Source of the DNA: Ureibacillus sp. FSL W7-1570
Lineage (GTDB): Bacteria; Bacillota; Bacilli; Bacillales_A; Planococcaceae
Assembly (NCBI RefSeq): GCF_038593265.1
Contig: NZ_CP151979.1
Location: 1,488,001 to 1,552,000 of the forward strand
Length of the DNA stretch: 64,000 nucleotides
Direction: 5' to 3'
Part shown: positions 57,187 to 64,000 of the stretch, one piece after another
Numbering within the stretch: position 1 is the stretch's first letter
Layout of the letters: each line of letters begins with the position of its first letter
The notes under the pieces: generated by a model
Told to the model about the DNA's origin: nothing
What the model saw: only the letters and a program-made list of their open reading frames with translations
The model's database searches: none
Made by a program: the position numbers and the translations under genes

Positions 57187-57987
57187 TTATTCAAGTTCTT
57201 GTCCTGTAATTTCTGCCAACTTACCGTTTTCTTTGATTTTTTGTAAGCCTTCATTTAGTAAATCAAGCAATTCTTTGTTGCCTTTTTTCACCATTAAACC
57301 ATAATATTCTTTTTCAAACGCATCGTCTTCGATGACTTTTAATTTTGCATTCGGATTATTTTTTAAATATTCATAAACTACCGCGTTATCACCAATTGCT
57401 GCTTGAGCCGTTCCATTAATTACTTCTTGGATGGCTAATGGAAGGTTTTCATACGCTAAAATATTTGGGTTCGTTTCGCCTAATAGCTTTTTCGCCGCCT
57501 GATGGCCTGTAGAGTTGATTTGTACAGAAACTTTTTTACCTTCTAAATCTTTCGCCGATTCAATCGGTGAATCTTCCGTAACCACAATCACTTGTGTCGC
57601 TTCGAAATATGGTTCAGTAAAGTCGAAAGTTTCTTTCCGTTCATTGGTAATCGTAATTCCGGAAGCACCCATATCAAGTTCGCCGTTTTGCACTTGTTGG
57701 AATACCGCTTCCCAACCAACATGGCGCATTTCATAATCCATGCCGAGTTCATTGAAAATGGCATCAATAATATCTTTGTCGATTCCTACAATATTTCCTT
57801 TATCATCCATATATTCGAAAGGAGCGAAAGTCGCTTCTGTACCCACCAATATTTTTTTGTCTTTCAAACCGGATTCTCCACTATCAGAATTACCTGAAGA
57901 TTTCTCGTCTCCCGCTCCACAGGCTGCCAATACAAAAGCAAACGCCATCAGCAACATTAATAAAAATACATGATTTCTTTTTACCAT
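57187..57987 (-). CDS. Polar amino-acid ABC transporter substrate-binding lipoprotein
   Basis: The 266-residue solute-binding protein has a signal peptide and lipobox (VLAAC, Cys23), a Ser/Gly linker, and an SBP_bac_3 fold. Family motifs are FAPFEYMDDKGNIVGIDKDI, DMGASGITITNERKETFDFTEPYFEA and AAIGDNAVVYEYL. It is anchored outside the membrane. GGAGG precedes the ATG, and a strong promoter lies about 90 bp upstream. The exact amino acid (glutamine, arginine or cystine class) cannot be told from the sequence alone. Confidence 0.93.
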   Translation of the reverse strand: MVKRNHVFLLMLLMAFAFVLAACGAGDEKSSGNSDSGESGLKDKKILVGTEATFAPFEYMDDKGNIVGIDKDIIDAIFNELGMDYEMRHVGWEAVFQQVQNGELDMGASGITITNERKETFDFTEPYFEATQVIVVTEDSPIESAKDLEGKKVSVQINSTGHQAAKKLLGETNPNILAYENLPLAIQEVINGTAQAAIGDNAVVYEYLKNNPNAKLKVIEDDAFEKEYYGLMVKKGNKELLDLLNEGLQKIKENGKLAEITGQELE

Positions 57988-58064
57988 CTCGTTATCCTCC
58001 TTTGGTCATTATCTCGTTTCATCAGCAGCAACAAAAAAATGATTATGTGACACTGATATGTTTA

Positions 58065-58093
58065 ATTATATAAATCGTCTAATATTTATACAA
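58065..58093 (-). promoter_or_regulatory. Promoter of the amino-acid ABC operon
   Basis: On the minus strand TTGTAT (58093-58088) and TATAAT (58070-58065) are spaced by 17 bp, about 75 bp upstream of the binding-protein ATG. Confidence 0.75.
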
Positions 58094-58137
58094 CAAATAA
58101 ATTGATTACACGATAAAATAATATAATATTCAGTAAA

Positions 58138-58617
58138 TTCCCTCAAAAAGAAAGGGCTTACATTTATGGATAAAAAATGGTTATTTGTTAAATGTGGCCA
58201 CCAAATATTCATAAAAAATATCACAAAAATATCATACCCGTTTGGAGTGGGGAAGACCCTCCCCCACTTTTTTATCATTCGGCGCCATAAAAAATTTTTT
58301 AGAGCCCCAAAAATTTCAGCCCCGGCAAATTTGCCCGATGACTTGGAAATGTATATTTTATATTTTAATTCATTCCCGTTCCGTTCATTCCCATAAAAAT
58401 TTTTAAAGGCAATATATTGAGTCCCAAAGAATAAATTTCCGAACAATCCTGTTGATTAGGTGCACAAAAAACTCCGCGGAAGTCCACAAGCAACATGGGC
58501 AAAGCTTCCCCATCCAATCCTGGCGCTTGGATGCACTTAACGAATCGATATTTCCAAGTTTTCGGTTATTTCTGCGCCAACTACATGCAAAATGATTTTC
58601 CGCGCATAAATCCAAAA
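58138..58617. other. Non-coding region before IS1182 copy 3
   Basis: I see no gene here that I can support. A plus-strand frame at 58166-58396 has poor composition, and minus-strand frames near 58403-58600 lack starts. From about 58430 the base composition becomes less AT-rich (ccgcggaagtccac), so this may be a remnant of a deleted gene. Confidence 0.35.
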
Positions 58618-58638
58618 GAGGCTGGGACAAAACTAGCT

Positions 58639-60285
58639 TCAAAATAGGAAAAAGGAGAATTTGAGCCAACTCAAATTCTCCTTTTTCCATTTCTCTCCAT
58701 TATTTTTGGTCAGTTGATCTTTGTTGGCCGTGTATTTCCGTAAATTCACGGCCATTAAGGCAATGCCCATTTCATTTTCCACTTTCGATTTTCCTCGAAC
58801 GGAAAATCGAGTGAAACGCAAATTAGCCTTCAAGAATCCAAAAACTGGTTCTACGTCTATTTTACGTTGACGGAAAATAGAACCAGCTTTTTCTTCTGAA
58901 AGCTTCGCTCTTACATATTCTTTTTGTTGTTCCCATTTTTCATTCACCATGACCTTTCGGTGATTGCCTTCCTTTGCTTTTGTGCATGATGAACGAAATG
59001 GACATCCTGAACAGTTTTCACATTCATAGATTTTCAATTCTCGTTTGAAACCAGTCTTATCTGTACGTACAGAACGATAACGGAAGGTTACTCGCTGCTG
59101 ATTTGGACAAATGTAGGTATCACTTTCTTCGTCGTACATCCAATTGTCTGGATGAAATGGATTTTGTTTATATTTCTTCTTTTGTTCTTTCTCATACATG
59201 GTATATGGAATGAGTGCCTCACATTTTCGATTCGAAAGGATGTCTTCATAGTTTTGTTCACTACCATAACCAGCATCTGCGACAATATACTTTGGCAACG
59301 GAAAATAATCCTTTTCTATCTTATTCAAGAACGGAATTAATGTACGTGTATCAGTAGGATTTGGAAAGATGCTATAAGCTAGTGCGTATTGACCTTCTGT
59401 TGCGATTTGTACGTTGTATCCAGCCTTCAATTGACCGTTTTTCATATAGTCGTCTTTCATTCGCATGAACGTCGCATCTAAGTCTGTTTTGGAATAACTA
59501 TTCCGTTCACCCAAGATTTCGAAGTCTTTTTGATACTTTTGTTTACGTAAAATCAAGTCAATCAACTGTTTGTACACTCGCTTCGGATATTTCCGTTCGC
59601 TTCTTAATGCTTTTCGTTCTGTGGCATCGGGCGATGATTCGATTTTTTGGTCATATTCCGTAATGACTTTATCGACTTGTTGCACCATTTGAGCGAGTTC
59701 TTCAACAGACAGTTCTCCCTCATTTTCCCGCTCCATTTCAGGGATGATTTCTTTTTCCAATAGTTCGTTGTATAACTGATTGGACTTTTCAATTAAGTTT
59801 TGGTTGTATTTTTCAATGGATTTCTTCCATACGAAAGTAAATTTATTGGCATTCGCTTCAATCTTCGTACCATCGATAAAAATAGCTTCTTGATCGATTA
59901 ATTTTTCTTCCACCAGTTGGCAACGGAATTGGACAAAACATTGACGAATTAATTCTTTTACTTCCGGATGTACACGAAAACGATTGATCGTCCGATAACT
60001 TGGTTCATATCCTTGTGCCAACCACATCATTCGTATACTATCCTTTAATAGCGCTTCAATTTTTCGACCTGAAAAGACAGACTGCGAATAGGCACACAAA
60101 ATAATTTTTAGCATCATGCGTGGATGATAAGCAGGACAACCTGTATTTCGAAGAAACGGCTGGAAGGCTTCATCTGGAATACTTTCAACTAAATGGTGGA
60201 TGTGGAAGGCAATATCATTTTCTTGTAATTTTATTTCTAAATCTAGAGGCAAAACTAATTGATTCATGTTATAATATTTAAACAT
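58639..60285 (-). CDS. IS1182-family transposase of copy 3, intact
   Basis: The 548-residue transposase is nearly identical to copy 2 but shares with copy 1 the variants QNLIEKS, IESSPD and NKIEKD. It differs from both at QVDKVITEYD. The C terminus ends FSFFLF, two residues shorter than copy 2, because the region just before the stop has changed. DDE core and cysteine segment are preserved. Probably active. Confidence 0.92.
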   Translation of the reverse strand: MFKYYNMNQLVLPLDLEIKLQENDIAFHIHHLVESIPDEAFQPFLRNTGCPAYHPRMMLKIILCAYSQSVFSGRKIEALLKDSIRMMWLAQGYEPSYRTINRFRVHPEVKELIRQCFVQFRCQLVEEKLIDQEAIFIDGTKIEANANKFTFVWKKSIEKYNQNLIEKSNQLYNELLEKEIIPEMERENEGELSVEELAQMVQQVDKVITEYDQKIESSPDATERKALRSERKYPKRVYKQLIDLILRKQKYQKDFEILGERNSYSKTDLDATFMRMKDDYMKNGQLKAGYNVQIATEGQYALAYSIFPNPTDTRTLIPFLNKIEKDYFPLPKYIVADAGYGSEQNYEDILSNRKCEALIPYTMYEKEQKKKYKQNPFHPDNWMYDEESDTYICPNQQRVTFRYRSVRTDKTGFKRELKIYECENCSGCPFRSSCTKAKEGNHRKVMVNEKWEQQKEYVRAKLSEEKAGSIFRQRKIDVEPVFGFLKANLRFTRFSVRGKSKVENEMGIALMAVNLRKYTANKDQLTKNNGEKWKKENLSWLKFSFFLF

Positions 60286-60372
60286 AAGGACACTTCTTTC
60301 GTTAAAATTTTTGGGGTTGGATACTTAAATTTTAACAGAAGATGTCCTTATTTTTATTGAAAAAATGAAGAA

Positions 60373-60409
60373 CAGCCCATGAAATTTTATTCCAAAATTT
60401 CATGGGCTG
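60373..60409. repeat. 37-bp palindrome of IS1182 copy 3
   Basis: Same arms as in copies 1 and 2. The centre keeps the copy 1 orientation (attcca) with one C-to-T change beside it. Confidence 0.88.
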
Positions 60410-60440
60410 TTTCCATTTTAGAGGGGGTTTTGTCCCAGCC

Positions 60441-60735
60441 ACTCTTTTTTGTATATGTATAATTAATCCTACTGTAACGGGTAAGTATTATGATCCTGTT
60501 CGTTTGGAAAAACAGCTACAGTTGGAATGATCAAATGTTTTTTCGCAAATGTCATGTCGTGCCCAAATTCATCCTCAAAATACTTTTACATCATCAGTAG
60601 TATTTTTTCTGTTCTTGTCCTGCTATTGTTTTCCGGCTTCGATTGTTGTCCATCACTGGCGGCCACCCACGCCAAGCCAGTCAAACAGAAGTACGCGCAT
60701 CTCCACCGCTACATGGCCTCTGATAAAATTTCATT
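60441..60735. other. Right flank of IS1182 copy 3 with a possible gene tail
   Basis: From 60465 a plus-strand frame reads NPTVTGKYYDPVRLEKQLQL, then Glu and stop at 60530. It looks like the end of a protein cut off by the IS. I cannot name the family. The rest, up to the chemoreceptor gene, holds only low-quality frames. No clear terminator for the chemoreceptor is visible. Confidence 0.35.
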
Positions 60736-62454
60736 TTAGTTTGTTTCCATTTCACTTGTCTTGAATCGCTTAATCATATCTTGAAGATTGTCAGCCAACA
60801 GTTTTAAATCCGCATTTTGTTCTTTCAAGTACTCGATCGTGCTGTTTTGTTGGATGGCAGAAGCGGATATTTCCTGAGTCGCAGCCACTCCCTGTTCTGA
60901 AATGGCCGAAATTTCTTGAATGGACATTAAAATTTTGTCGGATGCTTGATCCAAATCTTCCGTACTTTTCACTATCGTATCAATTCCTTTTGCCAATTGC
61001 TCCACCGACTCAAAGATTGAATTGAATAATCGCCCATTATCCTCGACAATCTCAACACCTTTTACAATATCTTCATAATCTTGCTGGTTCAAATTCAGCA
61101 CGAGATTCGCCTGTTCATTAATTTCAACGATCGCTTTCGATATGGTTTTGATCGATCCATCCGTTTGATTAGCAAGTTTCTGGACTTCCTGGGCAACCAC
61201 CGAAAATCCTTTGCCCGCCTCTCCGGCACGTGCCGCTTCAATGGATGCATTTAAAGAAAGAAGATGGATTTGTGATGAAATTTCCTGGATAATCTTAATA
61301 ATTTCATTAATATGTTCTAATTTTTTCCCCAGATTAGACAAGTTCTCTTTACTTACCATACCATTTTGTTTGATTTTGTTCATTTGTTCGGTGATGATTT
61401 CAACTTGGACATTTCCTTTTTCCGCTTGCTGACTCGTTTGATTCGTCAGGTTTTTAATCACCTTTGTTTGTTCATCTACATTGGATATCGATGAGGATAT
61501 TTCCGATATCATATTGGAAATCCTTTCAATATGGTTGGCTCTTTCTTCGGCCCCTTTCGCCTCTTCATCTGTACTTGTCGCAATCTGCTTAGAAGCCTGA
61601 TCCAATTCTTCAAAGGACTCCAATAGAGTTTGACTGGTAAGATGGATGCCTTCCGATTTCTCTTTGACATTGTCAATGATGTGACTCAAATTTTTTCTCA
61701 TTTCTTCAAAGCTGTTTGCCAAAATTCCTATTTCATCTTGGCGATTAATATTTATCGATTGGCTAAGATCTCCGGTAGAAAAGGTTTTCGCATATTGCAC
61801 CAAACTATTAAGCGGTTTTGAAATCCGATTTCCAATAAATAAAGCCAATAAGATTCCAATAATAATCATCACGGCTGTTACAATTATCGAAATCGTCAAT
61901 ATCCGGTTTTCCAACTGGTCGATAAATTTCGCGCTCATATCGATTCCGAAAATGGCTTCCACACCATCATCCTCTAAAGGAAGGAAAAATGATTTATGAA
62001 CGCCCCATTTATCTCTGTAAATCGGACTCAGAACCGTCTCTTTTTCTTCAAAGGATGTTTTTTGATCCCCCGTAAACGGAGACTCAACCATAAAATCGTC
62101 ACTGTCATTTAAAGCGACAATGACATCCTTTCCATTTTTTCTGGACAATACATATACATATTCGATTCCCTTTTTCCCTTCAAAAAATGAATCTAATTTC
62201 CGCTTCAGCTGCATCCCGTATTTTTCCGGGGATTCCATCGTATTCTTGATTAAATCCGGATCAATCGACTGTGCCAATAATTGCCCATTTTCTTTTAACC
62301 GTTCATCAAATTGTGGAATCACATGTTCTTGAATAATGTAATCTGATACATATTTAACAAACCCGAAAAGAATCATTGAAAATATAAGAAACGGAAATAA
62401 GAAACTGACAATTAATTGGGTTTTTATCGATTTCTTCCGAGTTATATTTCTCAT
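60736..62454 (-). CDS. Methyl-accepting chemotaxis protein
   Basis: The 572-residue chemoreceptor has membrane segments at about 13-33 and 185-207, and an extracellular sensor of about 150 residues between them ([20 protein letters not shown], typical of a single CACHE/PAS-like fold). A HAMP domain follows at 208-262. The long coiled-coil signalling domain has the conserved tip [32 protein letters not shown]. It would control CheA from the membrane. It starts 3 bp after the ATP-grasp gene on the same strand, so the two are cotranscribed. Confidence 0.95.
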   Translation of the reverse strand: MRNITRKKSIKTQLIVSFLFPFLIFSMILFGFVKYVSDYIIQEHVIPQFDERLKENGQLLAQSIDPDLIKNTMESPEKYGMQLKRKLDSFFEGKKGIEYVYVLSRKNGKDVIVALNDSDDFMVESPFTGDQKTSFEEKETVLSPIYRDKWGVHKSFFLPLEDDGVEAIFGIDMSAKFIDQLENRILTISIIVTAVMIIIGILLALFIGNRISKPLNSLVQYAKTFSTGDLSQSININRQDEIGILANSFEEMRKNLSHIIDNVKEKSEGIHLTSQTLLESFEELDQASKQIATSTDEEAKGAEERANHIERISNMISEISSSISNVDEQTKVIKNLTNQTSQQAEKGNVQVEIITEQMNKIKQNGMVSKENLSNLGKKLEHINEIIKIIQEISSQIHLLSLNASIEAARAGEAGKGFSVVAQEVQKLANQTDGSIKTISKAIVEINEQANLVLNLNQQDYEDIVKGVEIVEDNGRLFNSIFESVEQLAKGIDTIVKSTEDLDQASDKILMSIQEISAISEQGVAATQEISASAIQQNSTIEYLKEQNADLKLLADNLQDMIKRFKTSEMETN

Positions 62455-62457
62455 TCC

Positions 62458-63630
62458 TTATCTCTCCCTCGATTGCTCCATTTCCTTTAATGCAATAAAT
62501 GGCCGTAAATCCATTTGCAGTAATTGAAAAAGCTCTTCCATTGTTTCGTTTTTGAAAAACACAACGGCAAACATTCTGTCATTGGTTGCTTGGATTTCTC
62601 GGTATTCCAAAATCTGGTTGAATTGTTCTTTGAATGACTGATGATCAATGGATTTTATCAGATTTTGTGAAAGATCCATCGGAATTTCCGCACAGAAGAA
62701 ACCGTACAAACTTTGGTCCATCTGGCGGAGCACCGCTTCCCAGTCCGGGCTGGTTCCTTGAAAATAATGTTTATACACATTGCAGCCATAAGCATGATAG
62801 CCGAGATCCGTCGTTCCGGCCCCGGCAAATCTGAGCGGATTCATTTCAATCGGAATAATCGTTTGATTATGTTTTCTCACTTCAAAGTGAAGCGGAAAAT
62901 TTTTTAACGGAACGATTTCTCTAAACTTATGCATAAAAGTCAACAGGTCATCATAGATTTCTTCGATCACTTGTTTGGACGTATAGTAGATTCGATCCGA
63001 CGTATCATATTCGTCTTTGAACACATGCTTAAAAATATTTAAAATCACAGGATTGCCATCTTGATCATAATAACTGTCAACAGCATATTCTTCTCCAAAT
63101 ACCCATTGTTCAATTAATATACTCTCTCCGTTAATCACTTCATTGTCATACATGTTTTTTATAAAAAGCATATCCACACTTAACTTATGTAAGGCTTCCC
63201 GCCATTCTTCCGCGCTTTTTACTTTATAGACTCCAACGCTTGAATATCCTTTGCTCGGCTTAATTACAACGGGAAAAGGGATTTCCTCCACCGGAATTTT
63301 ATAAAGCTCCTCCAGGTTTACCACCTTATAAAAATAATCAGGGTACATTTTAGTAAGGAGTTGACGGAACATTCCTTTATCTTTCAATTGTTTTGCCCAA
63401 CGATTTTGAACAATGTTTGGAGCATAAGATTCAAGCAATGCCAAGCAGCTTTCCGAATTTGTCAATAACTTTTGATGTTCATCGATGGTAGAGAAAAAAC
63501 CCTCAGCATCCATTATCTGTAGCGCATCCGGCATTTCCGGGCGGTTACTTTGTTTGAAAACTGGCACATCCAGTTCTTGCAACGATTTGACCAGAATAGG
63601 AGAAATGATTTGATCGTCAAGGAGAATCAT
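62458..63630 (-). CDS. ATP-grasp domain protein
   Basis: The 390-residue protein has an N-terminal pre-grasp region and an ATP-grasp fold. FPVVIKPSKGYSSVGVYKV (near 128-146) is the nucleotide-binding lysine strand, ILIEQWVFGEEYAVDSYYDQDG the central strand, and PIEMNPLRFAGAGTTDLG the metal-binding end with Glu and Asn. Such enzymes join a carboxylate to an amine or thiol through an acyl phosphate. The substrate is unknown. AAGGTG precedes the ATG. The pairing with a chemoreceptor gene is unusual and suggests a signalling or modification role (inference). Confidence 0.85.
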   Translation of the reverse strand: MILLDDQIISPILVKSLQELDVPVFKQSNRPEMPDALQIMDAEGFFSTIDEHQKLLTNSESCLALLESYAPNIVQNRWAKQLKDKGMFRQLLTKMYPDYFYKVVNLEELYKIPVEEIPFPVVIKPSKGYSSVGVYKVKSAEEWREALHKLSVDMLFIKNMYDNEVINGESILIEQWVFGEEYAVDSYYDQDGNPVILNIFKHVFKDEYDTSDRIYYTSKQVIEEIYDDLLTFMHKFREIVPLKNFPLHFEVRKHNQTIIPIEMNPLRFAGAGTTDLGYHAYGCNVYKHYFQGTSPDWEAVLRQMDQSLYGFFCAEIPMDLSQNLIKSIDHQSFKEQFNQILEYREIQATNDRMFAVVFFKNETMEELFQLLQMDLRPFIALKEMEQSRER

Positions 63631-64000
63631 GTTGAATCACCTTCCTAAAGTTGAGATTCTGCTTTTCCATAAAATTGAAATGTTTTAACGAAAAAATAAG
63701 ATAAAATGGACAGTCCGCTCTTTTACCTCTCGTTCCGTATACATTCAATATGGCATCTAATCAATCCAATTGCTGAACCACAGCTGTCGCTGGAATCAAA
63801 CGAAATAAGACCTACTACCGCTGATGAAAAGTCGCGACATTATTCTCGTTCTTTTTTTCGATGAATGGGCCCTTTATCTTATCGTCAAAATGATGAAGAA
63901 TTTTAGCATTTTAAATGTTTTTTCCTTTTTAGGTAATTTCCTTATTTATTGGAAAATAAAGAATATTGACTAATTAGTTTCCTTCATAAATTGTTGACTA
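63631..64000. other. Upstream region of the ATP-grasp gene
   Basis: I see no gene in this stretch. It is expected to hold the promoter of the ATP-grasp/chemoreceptor pair, but no clear -35/-10 pair could be chosen. Confidence 0.4.

Larger units (their letters stand above)
58620..60440 (-). mobile_element. IS1182-family element, copy 3
   Basis: The ends are GGCTGGGACAAAAC on the left and GTTTTGTCCCAGCC on the right; the outermost base pairs differ slightly from copies 1 and 2. Same orientation as both. The upstream hairpin is altered (gttaaaatttttggggttgg), but the 37-bp palindrome (60373-60409) is present in copy 1 orientation with one base change. No target duplication is seen. Confidence 0.9.

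Noticed and set aside
58166-58396. A 76-codon plus-strand frame starting MDKKWLFVKC
   Set aside because: No proper ribosome site, odd composition and no family resemblance. It lies in apparently non-coding DNA.
60527-60739. A 70-codon plus-strand frame before the chemoreceptor gene
   Set aside because: It starts inside the tail of a cut frame, has no ribosome site and an unusual Cys/Pro/His-rich composition.

Overview
The window looks like a chromosome segment of a low-GC, spore-forming member of the Bacillales. Support comes from the secG-esterase-rnr-smpB-ssrA gene order, the gap-pgk-tpiA-gpmI-eno glycolytic run, a CotF-type coat protein, cydABCD, and strong AGGAGG ribosome binding sites with frequent TTG/GTG starts. 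A Planococcaceae/Ureibacillus-like or thermophilic Bacillaceae host is my inference, from gene order and one IS resembling Geobacillus IS5376; I could not run a search.

Layout. Positions 1-20.9 kb are almost entirely insertion sequences, nested in each other. An IS21-family copy (IS21-A) is split by another (IS21-B). An IS1182-family element is split by two IS21 elements (IS21-C and a second IS21-A). Then come an IS3 element, a truncated IS21-D, an IS5376-like IS21 with a nonsense codon in istB, a DDE-transposase element, and an intact second IS1182 copy. Many insertions have exact target duplications, so the order of events can be rebuilt. Scattered between them are remnants of host genes. 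Positions 21-24.8 kb hold a sulfur-trafficking operon equivalent to Bacillus subtilis yrkFEHIJ, with a CstR-type operator inside the promoter spacer but no repressor gene in view. Positions 25.0-29.1 kb are another IS21 (IS21-F) whose istB is split by an IS1182-like element. cydABCD (30.3-36.2 kb) encodes cytochrome bd oxidase and its assembly exporter; two halves of a broken transposase flank it in opposite orientation, and one half is fused to a truncated ABC-F gene. A gene of unknown function and an ISL3 element follow.

From 40.2 kb the DNA becomes ordinary core genome: tmRNA, smpB, rnr, esterase and secG (trans-translation, RNA decay, secretion), a bile-acid/sodium symporter family gene and a NERD-domain gene. 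A striking 1.1-kb tandem array (103-bp unit, 309-bp higher-order period) lies between the convergent NERD gene and eno. The glycolytic operon gap-pgk-tpiA-gpmI-eno follows on the minus strand without the expected cggR repressor. Then come a glutaredoxin-like gene, a CotF-type gene, a polar amino-acid ABC transporter, a third IS1182 copy, and a two-gene unit of an ATP-grasp protein and a chemoreceptor.
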